DNA of 64,000 nucleotides from an uncultured Ruminococcus sp. (GCA_902778175.1 CACYWT010000025.1:1-64000), one strand, 5' to 3'; positions 35,869 to 45,681 are shown, counted from the stretch's first letter. Notes: generated by a model from the letters alone, not told the origin. Made by a program: numbers and translations.

Positions 35869-37635
35869 TTGACGATACCCGATGAATTTATACAGGAACT
35901 GAAAGCAAGGACGGATATAGCCGATGTCGTCGGCAGTTATGTAACGCTTAAACGCAGCGGAAGATCAATGATGGGGCTTTGCCCTTTTCATAATGAAAAA
36001 TCCCCGTCGTTCAGCGTATCGAGGGAAAACGGATTCTTTTACTGCTTCGGCTGCGGCGCAGGCGGCGATGTCATAACCTTTATAAGAAAAATAGAAAACC
36101 TTGATTATGTCGAAGCAATAAAGCTTCTTGCAGGCAGGGCAGGAATGACTGTCCCGGAAAACGGCAGAGATGACGGCATGGGTAAGCTGAAAGCCCGTAT
36201 CTGTGAGGCTAACCGCGAGGCGGCAAGGTTTTATCACAAACAGCTTTATTCTCCTCAGGGACGTCAGGCTCTTGAATATCTGAGGGGCAGGGGGCTGACC
36301 GAAAAAACAATAATTCATTTCGGACTTGGCTATTCCCCGTCGGAGAGATTTGAGCTTGTTAATTATCTGAAAGGCAAGGGCTTTTCGCAGGAGGAGCTTT
36401 TTGCGGCAAATCTTGCGAATCAGTCAAAAAGAGGCTATGCATTCGACCGCTTTTCGGACAGGGTAATGTTCCCGATAATCGACCTCCGGGGAAATGTGAT
36501 AGCCTTCGGCGGAAGGATAATGTCGGATATAAAGCCGAAATATCTCAATACCTCGGATACTCCGGTATTCAATAAAAGCAGGAACCTTTTTGCGATGCAG
36601 TTTGCAAAAAACAAGGCGAACGGTCAGCTTATACTTGCGGAAGGGTATATGGATGTAATAGCTCTGCATCAGGCAGGCTTTGAAAATGCCGTGGCAACGC
36701 TCGGCACAGCTCTGACAAACGAGCAGGCTATGCTCATCAAGCGTTACTGCGACGAGATCGTAATATGCTATGACGCTGACGAGGCAGGACAGAAGGCTAC
36801 CCAGAGGGCAATAGATATTCTCCGCCCGACGGGACTTAATATAAGAGTTCTTACCGTACCGAACGGAAAGGATCCGGACGAATTTATAAGATCCCACGGC
36901 AATCAGGGAAGCGCGCGTTTCCGTATGCTTCTCGACAAGTCGGGTAATGATATAGAATACAGGCTTGCAAAGCTGAGAACGGGATATAATCTGAATATCA
37001 GCGCGCAGAAGGTGGAATTTCTGACAAAAGCGGCGTCGCTTATTGCAGGAATAGAAAACCCGGTGGAACAGGATGTGTATATAACTTCGCTTTCCGGGGA
37101 GCTTGATGTGCGGAAGGACGCTTTTTCCCGTCTTGTGGAAAAGGACAGCGGCAAAAGGAACAGGCAGATGAAAAAGGAACAGCAGAAGAAGATCTACGGT
37201 GATCTTTCCGCGGTGAATGACAGGCTCAATACCGAAAAGCATCTGAATCTCCGCGCGGCGAATGCCGAAGAAGCGCTGCTGTCGCTTATGATACTCAATC
37301 CCGATACAGCGCTGCGCCTGAAGGACAGTCTTGAACCGGAGGTCTTTATGACACGGTTTGACCGCAATATATATGAGGTCCTCAGAAAAAGGCTTATGGA
37401 AGGTCAGGAGATATCAATGTCGGATATTTCCGGTTCGTTCTCGACAGATGAAATGAGCCGCATAGCCCGTATGCTCGCGTCGCATCCGCGTGAAAACGAT
37501 CCTGATGCCGCGGCTGAGGAATATATATCTGTCCTGAGGGAAGAGGCTCAGCGACTTACTCCGGAACAGGCGGCAAGCGCCGATAATGATACAATAATGG
37601 AACAACTCAGAAAATTGAAGGATAAGAAACGATAA
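35869..37635 (+). CDS. dnaG: DNA primase
   Basis: Encodes 588 residues. Makes RNA primers at the replication fork. The N-terminal zinc ribbon is CPFHNEKSPSF...FYCFGCGAGGD. The TOPRIM core has LAEGYMDVIALHQAGFENAV (catalytic Glu) and CYDADEAGQKA (Asp pair). A C-terminal helicase-binding part follows. The start is TTG at 35869 (MTIPDEFIQELKARTDI) after GGGAGGTG; no other start fits, since upstream bases overlap dgt. Fifteen bases separate it from the first rpoD. Confidence 0.96.
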   Translation: MTIPDEFIQELKARTDIADVVGSYVTLKRSGRSMMGLCPFHNEKSPSFSVSRENGFFYCFGCGAGGDVITFIRKIENLDYVEAIKLLAGRAGMTVPENGRDDGMGKLKARICEANREAARFYHKQLYSPQGRQALEYLRGRGLTEKTIIHFGLGYSPSERFELVNYLKGKGFSQEELFAANLANQSKRGYAFDRFSDRVMFPIIDLRGNVIAFGGRIMSDIKPKYLNTSDTPVFNKSRNLFAMQFAKNKANGQLILAEGYMDVIALHQAGFENAVATLGTALTNEQAMLIKRYCDEIVICYDADEAGQKATQRAIDILRPTGLNIRVLTVPNGKDPDEFIRSHGNQGSARFRMLLDKSGNDIEYRLAKLRTGYNLNISAQKVEFLTKAASLIAGIENPVEQDVYITSLSGELDVRKDAFSRLVEKDSGKRNRQMKKEQQKKIYGDLSAVNDRLNTEKHLNLRAANAEEALLSLMILNPDTALRLKDSLEPEVFMTRFDRNIYEVLRKRLMEGQEISMSDISGSFSTDEMSRIARMLASHPRENDPDAAAEEYISVLREEAQRLTPEQAASADNDTIMEQLRKLKDKKR

Positions 37636-37650
37636 CGAGGAGGTACTTAT

Positions 37651-38736
37651 ATGAGCAATCAGCAGAATGACAAGAAAAACGTACTTAACGATCTTATTGA
37701 GATCGGCAAAGCAAAGGGTCAGCTTACCAATAAGGAAATATTTGACGCAACCGGTGAAATGGATATTGACCCTGAGGTGATGGAGCATTTCTATGATCTT
37801 CTTGAATCGAGCGGAGTAGAGATCGTCGAAAACCTTGACGACCTTATCATAGATGACGAGGAACTTGCCGATATTTCCGAGGACGAGGAAAAAGCATCAT
37901 CTGTCAGCGATACGGTAGTTACCACAGACGACCCGGTCCGTATTTATCTGAAGGAGATAGGCAGGGTCCCGCTGCTTACTCCCGAAGAGGAAAGCGAGCT
38001 TGCCGAGCGCATACTCAACGGCGACGAGGACGCAAGCCGCCGTCTTGTTGAAGCAAACCTTCGTCTTGTTGTAAGTATCGCAAAAAGATATCTCGGCAGA
38101 GGTATGCAGTTCCTCGATCTTATCCAGGAGGGCAACCTCGGTCTTATGAAGGCGGTCGAAAAATTCGACCATACCAAGGGTTTCAAATTCTCGACCTATG
38201 CGACATGGTGGATCCGTCAGGCAATAACGAGAGCTATTGCAGATCAGGCAAGAACGATCCGTATCCCCGTTCATATGGGTGAAACTATAAATAAAATAAA
38301 GAAGGCTTCGGGTCAGCTTCTTCATAAAAACGGACATGAGCCTACTCTTGAGGAAATTGCCGATTACCTCGGTACCCCGATAGACAAGATCAGGGAGGCG
38401 ATAAGGGCTTCTCAGGAGCCTGTTTCGCTTGAGACCCCGATAGGCGAGGAAGAGGACAGCCATCTCGGTGATTTTATTCCCGATGAATCTGCGCTCACTC
38501 CGCAGGAGGCTGCTTCGCAGGCATTGCTGAAAGAACAGCTCAATTCGGTTCTTTCGACCCTTACTCCGAGAGAAGAAAAGGTAATAAGGCTGCGCTTTGG
38601 TCTTGACGACGGCAGACCCCGTACACTTGAGGAGGTCGGTGACGAATTTGAGGTTACAAGAGAGCGTATCCGCCAGATAGAGGCGAAGGCTCTGCGTAAG
38701 CTTCGCCATCCCAGCAGAAGCAAAAAGCTTAAATGA
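37651..38736 (+). CDS. rpoD: Primary sigma-70 factor, copy 1
   Basis: Encodes 361 residues. Directs RNA polymerase to housekeeping promoters. An N-terminal region 1.1-like module (about 8-60) precedes [16 protein letters not shown] (region 1.2, about 94), [20 protein letters not shown] (core binding, 2.2), [17 protein letters not shown] (2.3-2.4, with the promoter-melting Trp pair at 186-187), [13 protein letters not shown] (3.2 finger) and [20 protein letters not shown] (4.2). It ends at KKLK, without the DFLE of copy 2. GAGGAGG precedes ATG. Confidence 0.96.
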   Translation: MSNQQNDKKNVLNDLIEIGKAKGQLTNKEIFDATGEMDIDPEVMEHFYDLLESSGVEIVENLDDLIIDDEELADISEDEEKASSVSDTVVTTDDPVRIYLKEIGRVPLLTPEEESELAERILNGDEDASRRLVEANLRLVVSIAKRYLGRGMQFLDLIQEGNLGLMKAVEKFDHTKGFKFSTYATWWIRQAITRAIADQARTIRIPVHMGETINKIKKASGQLLHKNGHEPTLEEIADYLGTPIDKIREAIRASQEPVSLETPIGEEEDSHLGDFIPDESALTPQEAASQALLKEQLNSVLSTLTPREEKVIRLRFGLDDGRPRTLEEVGDEFEVTRERIRQIEAKALRKLRHPSRSKKLK

Positions 38737-38779
38737 TGTATATGACTTGATGCATTGAAGGAAAAGGAAAGATAATAAA

Positions 38780-39799
38780 ATGAAATTCGATTCAAATGAA
38801 TATATGTCGGCTCTGCTGGCGTCAGCGCGTGACTCCGGGACAGTCCATACGGGTGAGATTACGGAGCTTGCAATAAACGGCGGTCTGACCGGGGAGCAGA
38901 TAGAGGTATTTCTTGATGAACTCAGGGAAAGTCGGGCGGATGTTGTTCCGGAGGAAAAATTTATTCCCGGAAAGCAGCAGCTGCGCGCCCTGCTCAGGGA
39001 AATAAGGGAATGTCCGCTTGAAAAGGAAGCCTTTGCCGGAAGGACAAAAAGTGAGGATCCGATAAAGCTGTATTTTGACGATCTTGCGCAGACCGGCGGC
39101 GGTGATCCGCGTCTGGAAACTGATCTTATGTATGAGGCGGCTGACGGCAATGATGAAGCGACCGGCAGACTTATAGAGCTTTGTATGTACATACCGGTCA
39201 TAGCGGCATATAAGCTTATCGGGAAAAACGCTTTGTTTTCCGATCTTGTCCAGGAGGGAAATATGGAGCTGATGGCTGCCGCAGACGAATTTGATTTTGC
39301 CGGCGGCAGGAGCTTTTCCGCCTATGCGGCGCTTCGCATCGGAAAACAGCTTGCTATGCTTACCGCGGACGAGCCTGAAACGGTAAAGCTGCCGACGGGA
39401 CTTGCCGAGGATATCGTGAAGATCCTGCGCCGCAAAAGCCTGATGAAGGGCGGCAGAAATGAAATTACTGCTGCTGCGATAGCCGCGGCGGAGGGGATCT
39501 CTGAGGAACGTGTGAATAAGGCGCTGGACGCGCTCAGAGCTGCCGGCGGAGAGGATATTGGATCCGGTCCGGAGGAAAACGAAACCGTTTTGCAGAAAAG
39601 CAATGCCGAACAGCAGCTTTCGGCTCAGGTATCGCAGCTGCTTGCGGCTTTGCCGGAGGATCAGGCGAAGGTCCTTACTCTGCGCTACGGAATAGGCGGC
39701 AAGGCTCTTTCGGAAGAGGAAACAGCCGAAAGACTCGGCAAAAGCACAGAGGAGATCAAAAAGCTTGAGGAATTGGCGATAAGCCGCCTCGGAAGCTGA
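38780..39799 (+). CDS. Divergent sigma-70 paralogue, probably unable to read promoters
   Basis: Encodes 339 residues and aligns with its two neighbours end to end. Retained: a 1.1-like N-terminus, [14 protein letters not shown] (about 91-104), [20 protein letters not shown] (about 152-171) and a region 4 core [20 protein letters not shown]. Changed: the [10 protein letters not shown] promoter-melting and -10 helix reads [10 protein letters not shown]; region 3.2 [10 protein letters not shown] is replaced by [10 protein letters not shown]; and the region 4.2 recognition helix [20 protein letters not shown] has become [17 protein letters not shown]. This suggests core binding without promoter use. 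It shares the operon, 43 bases after copy 1 and 29 before copy 2. Function unknown. Confidence 0.85.
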   Translation: MKFDSNEYMSALLASARDSGTVHTGEITELAINGGLTGEQIEVFLDELRESRADVVPEEKFIPGKQQLRALLREIRECPLEKEAFAGRTKSEDPIKLYFDDLAQTGGGDPRLETDLMYEAADGNDEATGRLIELCMYIPVIAAYKLIGKNALFSDLVQEGNMELMAAADEFDFAGGRSFSAYAALRIGKQLAMLTADEPETVKLPTGLAEDIVKILRRKSLMKGGRNEITAAAIAAAEGISEERVNKALDALRAAGGEDIGSGPEENETVLQKSNAEQQLSAQVSQLLAALPEDQAKVLTLRYGIGGKALSEEETAERLGKSTEEIKKLEELAISRLGS

Positions 39800-39828
39800 A
39801 TATAAAGAAATACCGGGAGGAAAAGGAA

Positions 39829-40938
39829 ATGGCAAATGCAGCGCAGCCCGATAAGAAAACCGTACTGAAAGAGCTTACGGAGCTTGGAAAATCAAAGGGT
39901 CAGCTTACAAATAAAGAAATACTTGACGCCATAGGCGAAATGGATATTGATGCGGAGCAGATGGAAAAATTCTATGATCTGCTCGAAACCAACGGCATTG
40001 AAATAGTAGAAACTCTTGATGATATCATGCTCGATGACAACGAGCTGACATCAATAAATATTGATATAGATAGTGACGGTACAACGGATACGGAAATATC
40101 AGATTCGGTGACTATTGATGATCCGGTGAAGATCTATCTTAAAGAAATAGGCAGGGTACCGCTCCTGACAAATGAAGAGGAAACAGATATCGCAATAAGG
40201 ATCTCGAACGGAGATGAGGCGGCAAAGCAGCGTCTGTCGGAGGCAAACCTTCGGCTTGTTGTAAGCATTGCGAAGAGATATCTCGGCAGAGGTATGCAGT
40301 TCCTTGATCTTATACAGGAGGGCAACCTCGGTCTTATCAAAGCAGTGGATAAATTCGATCATACCAAGGGCTTCAAATTCTCCACCTATGCGACATGGTG
40401 GATCCGTCAGGCAATAACGAGGGCTATTGCGGATCAGGCGAGAACTATCCGTATCCCTGTACATATGGTCGAAACCATCAATAAGGTGAAGAAGGCGTCA
40501 AGCCAGCTTCTGCACATAACCGGTCATGAGCCGAGCGCGGAGGAAATTGCTGATTATCTCGGTATGCCCGCCGAGCGTGTAAGGGAAATAATGCGCGTGT
40601 CGCAGGAGCCTGTTTCTCTTGAAACACCTATCGGTGAGGAGGAGGACAGTCATCTCGGTGATTTCATTCCCGATGACTATGCGCCTGCTCCCCAGGATGC
40701 GGCTTCGACAACATTGCTCAGGGAACAGCTTTCGGCAGTGCTTGATACTCTGACTCCCAGGGAATCGAAGGTGCTTCGTCTGCGTTTCGGTCTTGAGGAC
40801 GGCAGACCGCGTACACTGGAGGAGGTCGGTGAGGAATTCAACGTCACCCGTGAGCGTATTCGTCAGATAGAGGCGAAGGCGCTGCGCAAGCTGCGCCACC
40901 CGAGCCGCAGCAAAAAATTAAAAGATTTCCTTGAATAA
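39829..40938 (+). CDS. rpoD: Primary sigma-70 factor, copy 2
   Basis: Encodes 369 residues with the full primary-sigma layout and the canonical ending SKKLKDFLE. Regions 2.2-2.4 and 4.2 are nearly identical to copy 1, so both should read the same promoters. Differences lie in region 1.1, the acidic linker ([17 protein letters not shown]) and regions 3.0-3.1. This copy is likely the canonical SigA, and copy 1 a duplicate. GGGAGG lies before ATG. Confidence 0.96.
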   Translation: MANAAQPDKKTVLKELTELGKSKGQLTNKEILDAIGEMDIDAEQMEKFYDLLETNGIEIVETLDDIMLDDNELTSINIDIDSDGTTDTEISDSVTIDDPVKIYLKEIGRVPLLTNEEETDIAIRISNGDEAAKQRLSEANLRLVVSIAKRYLGRGMQFLDLIQEGNLGLIKAVDKFDHTKGFKFSTYATWWIRQAITRAIADQARTIRIPVHMVETINKVKKASSQLLHITGHEPSAEEIADYLGMPAERVREIMRVSQEPVSLETPIGEEEDSHLGDFIPDDYAPAPQDAASTTLLREQLSAVLDTLTPRESKVLRLRFGLEDGRPRTLEEVGEEFNVTRERIRQIEAKALRKLRHPSRSKKLKDFLE

Positions 40939-40956
40939 GAGAAAGGATATTCCGAT

Positions 40957-41472
40957 ATGAAGAAACAGTTCTTAGAGGCAGGAAAGATCGTCGGTACCCA
41001 CGGTCTGAAGGGCGAAGTGAGGATAGAACCGTGGTGCGACAGCCCGGAATTTCTTGCGCGTTTCAAAAGGGTATATGATAAGGACGGAAAAGAGATCAGG
41101 GTAAGATCCGCAAGACCTCATAAGAATATAACGATCGCTCTGTTTGAGGGGGTCGGTTCGATCGAACAGGCTGACCTTCTCAGGGGCAGGATCATATATA
41201 TTAACAGAGATGATGTGCGTCTGCCGGACGGAGTATATTTTGTACAGGATCTTATCGGTCTGAGAGCCGAGGACGCTGACAGCGGAGAATTTTACGGTAC
41301 GATCTCAGAAGTCATCAGTACGGGAGCGAATGATGTCTACCGCATAACAAAGGACGGAAAGGATCATCTTATCCCGAAAATTCCCGATGTTGTTTCAGCG
41401 GTCGATATCGACGGCGGAAAGGTACTTATCAATACAAAAATAATAAGCGGGTTGTTTGATGATGAGGATTGA
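40957..41472 (+). CDS. rimM: 16S rRNA processing protein RimM
   Basis: Encodes 171 residues. Assists maturation of the 30S head with S19. The N-terminal domain has EAGKIVGTHGLKGEVRI, and the PRC-barrel C-terminus has GVYFVQDLIGL and DGKDHLIPKIPDVV. AAAGGA lies before ATG. It directly follows the second rpoD, whereas in many Bacillota it follows rpsP; rpsP is not here. Confidence 0.96.
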   Translation: MKKQFLEAGKIVGTHGLKGEVRIEPWCDSPEFLARFKRVYDKDGKEIRVRSARPHKNITIALFEGVGSIEQADLLRGRIIYINRDDVRLPDGVYFVQDLIGLRAEDADSGEFYGTISEVISTGANDVYRITKDGKDHLIPKIPDVVSAVDIDGGKVLINTKIISGLFDDED

Positions 41473-42205
41473 TATAATTACACTGTTTCCGGAAATGTGC
41501 GAGGCTGTTATGAGCGAAAGCATAATCGGACGGGCAAGAAAAAAAGGCGCGATAGAGGTCGTTTGCCACCAGCTGAGGGATTTTGCCTTTGATAAGCATA
41601 AGCGTGTAGATGATACTACATATGGCGGCGGTATGGGTATGCTGATGATGGCAGAGCCTATCGCCCTTTGCTTTGAGGATATTTGCCGCACACTCGGGAA
41701 ACGTCCTTATTTTGTATATATGTCGCCCAAGGGAAAAACTCTCGATCAGGATTCTGTACGCCGCTATGCCGGGTATGACGCAATGACGATACTCTGCGGT
41801 CATTACGAGGGTGTGGATCAGAGGCTGATCGACGAATATATAGACGAAGAGATCTCAATAGGAGATTATGTTCTGACAGGAGGAGAGCTTCCGGCTCTTA
41901 TTCTTGCCGACGCGGTCAGCAGAATGGTCCCGGGGGTGCTTTCAGATGATCTGTGCTTTGAAGAAGAAAGCCATTACAGCGGCTTGCTTGAATATCCGCA
42001 GTATACAAAGCCTGCGGTATGGAGAAACAGAGAGGTCCCGCAGGTGCTTCTCAGCGGACACCATGCTAATATCGAAAAATGGCGCAGACAGAAGTCGATA
42101 GAGGAAACTTGGCGCCGGCGTCCGGAAATGCTCGGAAATGCGGAGCTTACCGAAAAGGAACGATCGTTTCTTGAGGAACTGAGATCGGGCGAAGAAAACA
42201 GTTAA
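41462..42205 (+). CDS. trmD: tRNA (guanine-37-N1)-methyltransferase TrmD
   Basis: Encodes 247 residues. Methylates G37 of tRNAs to keep the reading frame. Knot-fold motifs include MRIDIITLFPEM, DDTTYGGGMGML, LCGHYEGVDQRLID, IGDYVLTGGELPALIL and LEYPQYTKP. Tandem ATGs at 41459 and 41462 overlap the rimM stop; the latter gives the family start. rplS, its usual neighbour, does not follow; an A/T-rich gap does. Confidence 0.96.
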   Translation: MRIDIITLFPEMCEAVMSESIIGRARKKGAIEVVCHQLRDFAFDKHKRVDDTTYGGGMGMLMMAEPIALCFEDICRTLGKRPYFVYMSPKGKTLDQDSVRRYAGYDAMTILCGHYEGVDQRLIDEYIDEEISIGDYVLTGGELPALILADAVSRMVPGVLSDDLCFEEESHYSGLLEYPQYTKPAVWRNREVPQVLLSGHHANIEKWRRQKSIEETWRRRPEMLGNAELTEKERSFLEELRSGEENS

Positions 42206-42702
42206 AATGACATGAAAGATATTATAGTGCTAAAATCCGTGCTTGATTATTATGATTTTAGTATATATCCACCAATCCGCCTATAGTCAAAATCAACATC
42301 AGTATTGATAATTATTGGTAATTATATCCAAAATAATAATCGAAAAATGTGATAAAAGGTCGATTGATTGAATAAATGAATGAAAAAAATCGGAACTTAG
42401 AGGAATCAATACAAAAATCCGGAAAAATCCATTCGCAAAATAAACGAATTTCAACAGCAAAAAGTGAGATTCTTACATTATTAATACAAACTTTGACGAA
42501 AAGACGGCTTTTTTGAGATTTCAAATATTTGTGGACGGAATAATATTCACTATTCGATGAATATTCATTCATTTATTGCCTGAAAAAAGGTTTTGCTGAG
42601 TATAAAATCATAAATTTTTTTAACTTTATTGTCATATTGCACAAAAACAGATGATTCATAGCATTTTGAAATCGTACAAAGTTCAAAACTTTTTGAAAAC
42701 AG
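42206..42702. other. Long A/T-rich intergenic region before ptsH
   Basis: About 500 bases of A/T-rich sequence with no supported gene. An inverted repeat CTAAAATC/GATTTTAG lies near 42230-42260, just after trmD, but lacks a T-run. A 46-codon ATG ORF at 42376-42516 has no ribosome site. The ptsH promoter closes the region. Confidence 0.5.
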
Positions 42703-42730
42703 TTGACCGGAGTTAAAATTGTGCTATAAT
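42703..42730 (+). promoter_or_regulatory. Promoter of ptsH
   Basis: TTGACC and a perfect TATAAT with a 16-base spacer; the leader to ptsH is about 85 bases. Confidence 0.8.
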
Positions 42731-42820
42731 TACAATATAGGAAACGGCATAGTATATATCATATTATGCTGCCTGTAAAGTATATGTTATGGGGTAGAAT
42801 TTTTAGAGGAGGATTTTATC

Positions 42821-43084
42821 ATGTATGTCAAGGAAGTAATGGTTCAGAACCAGGTTGGACTTCACGCACGCCCGGCAACTTTCTTTATCCAGAAGGCTAA
42901 CGAATTCAAGTCTTCTATCTGGGTTGAAAAAGAAGAGAGAAGAGTTAATGCAAAGAGCCTGCTCGGTGTACTTTCACTTGGTATCGTAGGCGGTACTACC
43001 ATAAAGGTAATGGCTGACGGTGCTGATGAGGAAGCTGCTGTTGAGAGCCTTGTAAAGCTTGTACAGTCCGGATTCTCAGAATAA
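42821..43084 (+). CDS. ptsH: Phosphocarrier protein HPr
   Basis: Encodes 87 residues. Transfers phosphate from enzyme I to sugar-specific EII proteins. The active-site His is in GLHARPA (about 12-18), so it is HPr rather than the Crh form with Gln. NAKSLLGVLSLGI includes the regulatory Ser used by HPr kinase for catabolite control. AGAGGAGG lies before ATG. Monocistronic: strong promoter and terminator. ptsI is not adjacent. Confidence 0.96.
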   Translation: MYVKEVMVQNQVGLHARPATFFIQKANEFKSSIWVEKEERRVNAKSLLGVLSLGIVGGTTIKVMADGADEEAAVESLVKLVQSGFSE

Positions 43085-43101
43085 GATAATTCAAACAAAG
43101 C

Positions 43102-43137
43102 GGAGGTGTATAGGAAATACACCTCCATCTTTTTTTA
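43102..43137 (+). terminator. Intrinsic terminator of ptsH
   Basis: A perfect 10-bp stem GGAGGTGTAT/ATACACCTCC with a five-base loop is followed by seven T. Confidence 0.92.
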
Positions 43138-43153
43138 TGCGGAGAGTGAGAGT

Positions 43154-45016
43154 ATGGATATGATCCAGCTGCGTGATAAGGCGATGCGCCTGCCGCTCAG
43201 TCCGGGCGTTTATATAATGAAAAACAAAAGGGAAGAAATAATATATATAGGTAAGGCGAAGGCTCTGAAAAACAGGGTGAGCCAGTATTTCGGATCGGAT
43301 AAGAACCACCCCGAAAAGGTCAGGCGCATGGTTGAAAATGTGGATCATTTCGATTATATAATATGCAAAAGCGAATTTGAGGCTCTCGTTCTCGAATGCA
43401 GCCTGATAAAACAGCATAAGCCCAAATATAATATCCTGCTGAAGGACGACAAGGGCTACTGCTATATCCGTATCTCAGATGACAAGTGGCGCAGAATAAG
43501 CTTTGAGATGCAGCAGAAGAATGACGGCGCAAAATATCTCGGACCGTATATGAGCGCATGGTATGCGAAAAATGCTGTTGATGAGGCTCTGAAAATATTC
43601 GGTCTTCCGTCATGCAGCAAGGTATTTCCGCGTGATATCGGAAAGGGGCGTCCGTGCCTTAATTATCATATCAGGCAATGCTCCGCTCCGTGCAGCGGCA
43701 GGATATCCCTTGAGGATTATAACGAAAGAGTCGATTCTGCGATAAGCTTTCTGAAGTCGGGAGATGCGGACTGTATCCGTATTATGACCGAAAAGATGAA
43801 CGAGGCTGCCGAAAACCTGGAATTTGAGCTTGCCGCAAAGCTCCGCGACAGGATAGGAGCTATAAAGAGAATAACGGAAAAACAGAATGTCGTTGCCGCA
43901 AATGTAAAGGAGCAGGACGCTGTTGCAGTAGTTACCGAGGGAGAGGAAGCCTGCTTTGCGGTCATACGTTTCCGTGACGGAAGACTTTACGACAAGGAGG
44001 ATTTTCTTATTCGTGACGCCGGTGAAAATCCCGATCTTCCTGCAATGCGCAGCGAATTTCTGCAGCAGTATTATTCTATGAGGGATAATATCCCTCCCGT
44101 GATCGCTCTCGACGGAGAGGCGGAGGATGAAGAGCTGCTTTCTCAGTGGCTGGGCGAAAAACGCGGAAAAACAGTACGCATTTCCCACCCTCAGAGAGGA
44201 GATAATCTGCGGATCGTGGAAATGAGCCGTGATAATGCGGCTGAGCGTCTTGCGCAGAGCCACGGACATCTGGGGCATGAGCTTACGGCGCTTGATGAGC
44301 TTGCAAAGCTTCTGGGACTTCCAAAGGCTCCGGAATATATTGAGTCATACGATATTTCCCATCATGCCGGCAGCGATAATGTTGCGGGAATGGTCGTATT
44401 CCGCAGCGGCAGACCGTATAAAAAAGCTTACCGCCGTTTCCGGATAAAGAGCTTTTCGGGACAGGACGATTACGGTTCTATGAGAGAGGTGCTGACGCGC
44501 CGTTTTGAGGAATATATGAGATCTCCCGAAAGCGGAAGCGGTTTCGGACAGCTCCCGGATCTGATCCTCCTTGACGGCGGCAGGGGTCAGGTATCTGCGG
44601 TCCGTTCAGTGCTCGAAAAATTCGGACTGGATATTCCGCTTTTCGGTATGGTAAAGGACAATCATCACCGCACCAGAGCGATAACCGACGAGGGAAAGGA
44701 GATAGCGATACAGTCTAAACGCAGCGCTTTTACGCTTGTATCAAAAATACAGGACGAGGTTCACCGTTTTGCAATAGGCTATCACCGCAGCAGACACAGC
44801 AAAAGAAGCTTTTCTTCTTCCCTTACTGAAATAGAGGGCATAGGTGAGACCCGCGCAAAGGCTCTGCTGTCCGCATTCAGGACGATAAGCAGGATAAAAC
44901 AGGCGGATATAGAGGAGCTTATGCAGGTAAAAGGGATAAACCGTCCAGCTGCGGAAGCGGTCTATTCGTATTTTCACGGTGAAAATGTAAATGTTGAATA
45001 CAAAGCTGATGAATAA
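43154..45016 (+). CDS. uvrC: Excinuclease ABC subunit C
   Basis: Encodes 620 residues. Makes both incisions in nucleotide excision repair with UvrB. The N-terminal GIY-YIG nuclease (LSPGVYIMKNKREEIIYIGK) is followed by a Cys-bearing segment, a UVR helix (MNEAAENLEFELAAKLRDRI), an RNase H-like nuclease (SYDISHHAGSDNVAGMVVF, ILLDGGRGQVSAV) and tandem helix-hairpin-helix motifs (IEGIGETRAKALL, LMQVKGINRPAAEAV). The start at 43154 follows GGAGAG. It lies immediately after the ptsH terminator, with no clear promoter of its own. Confidence 0.96.
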   Translation: MDMIQLRDKAMRLPLSPGVYIMKNKREEIIYIGKAKALKNRVSQYFGSDKNHPEKVRRMVENVDHFDYIICKSEFEALVLECSLIKQHKPKYNILLKDDKGYCYIRISDDKWRRISFEMQQKNDGAKYLGPYMSAWYAKNAVDEALKIFGLPSCSKVFPRDIGKGRPCLNYHIRQCSAPCSGRISLEDYNERVDSAISFLKSGDADCIRIMTEKMNEAAENLEFELAAKLRDRIGAIKRITEKQNVVAANVKEQDAVAVVTEGEEACFAVIRFRDGRLYDKEDFLIRDAGENPDLPAMRSEFLQQYYSMRDNIPPVIALDGEAEDEELLSQWLGEKRGKTVRISHPQRGDNLRIVEMSRDNAAERLAQSHGHLGHELTALDELAKLLGLPKAPEYIESYDISHHAGSDNVAGMVVFRSGRPYKKAYRRFRIKSFSGQDDYGSMREVLTRRFEEYMRSPESGSGFGQLPDLILLDGGRGQVSAVRSVLEKFGLDIPLFGMVKDNHHRTRAITDEGKEIAIQSKRSAFTLVSKIQDEVHRFAIGYHRSRHSKRSFSSSLTEIEGIGETRAKALLSAFRTISRIKQADIEELMQVKGINRPAAEAVYSYFHGENVNVEYKADE

Positions 45017-45042
45017 TTTTTTAAAGATATGCAAAAAAGCTA

Positions 45043-45071
45043 TTGACTTTTTTTGGTATTTTGCCGATAAT
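45043..45071 (+). promoter_or_regulatory. Promoter of rsmD-coaD genes
   Basis: TTGACT and GATAAT with a 17-base spacer, about 50 bases before rsmD. Confidence 0.6.
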
Positions 45072-45121
45072 ATTATTGGTATATGCCATAGCTGCTATTA
45101 ATTGTAAAGGATAATCCGTAT

Positions 45122-45667
45122 ATGAGAGTTATAACCGGCTCTGCAAGGGGCAGAAGGCTGGAAACCCTGTCGGGCAATGATGTTCGTCCTACCACTGATG
45201 TGGTCAAGGAAGCGGTTTTCAGCATAATTCAGTTTTATATAGAGGGCAGAGTGTTCCTTGACGCCTTCGCAGGCTCGGGACAAATGGGTATCGAGGCTAT
45301 CAGCCGCGGTGCTCAGATGGCTTATTTTATCGACAGCAGCAGGCGTTCCATGAATGTTATAAAAAAGAATATAGAATTATGCGGATTTGCGGATAAAGCA
45401 GAAACGATTAATGCTGATACGATTTCCTTCCTGAATTCTGCCGGGCAGCGGTTTGATACGGTATTTCTCGATCCGCCGTATAAAACAGGACTTCTGCAGC
45501 AGGCGCTGCTTGCTGCTCCTGCCGTAATGAGACCCGGAGGTTTTATTATATGCGAGCATCCGGCGGAGGAAAAGCTTCCGGAAATGTCGGGTGATTTTGC
45601 ATTGAAGAAAAGCTACCGCTACGGCAGGATAATGATAAGCGTATATACAGAAAAGGAAAAAGACTGA
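45122..45667 (+). CDS. rsmD: 16S rRNA m2G966 methyltransferase RsmD
   Basis: Encodes 181 residues. Motifs are MRVITGSARGRRLETL, RPTTDVVKEAVFSII, FLDAFAGSGQMGIEAISRGA (SAM site) and the catalytic DPPY in VFLDPPYKTG. Family pairing with coaD downstream is conserved in Bacillota. No strong Shine-Dalgarno is obvious (AAAGGA at 45107-45112). Confidence 0.94.
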   Translation: MRVITGSARGRRLETLSGNDVRPTTDVVKEAVFSIIQFYIEGRVFLDAFAGSGQMGIEAISRGAQMAYFIDSSRRSMNVIKKNIELCGFADKAETINADTISFLNSAGQRFDTVFLDPPYKTGLLQQALLAAPAVMRPGGFIICEHPAEEKLPEMSGDFALKKSYRYGRIMISVYTEKEKD

Positions 45668-45681
45668 AGGAAGTGAACATA

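Noticed and set aside
37651-40938. Assembly duplication as the cause of two rpoD genes
   Set aside because: The copies differ at the DNA level throughout, have different ends and enclose a third, divergent gene.
42376-42516. 46-codon ORF in the trmD-ptsH gap
   Set aside because: No ribosome site, very A/T-rich composition and no recognisable motif.
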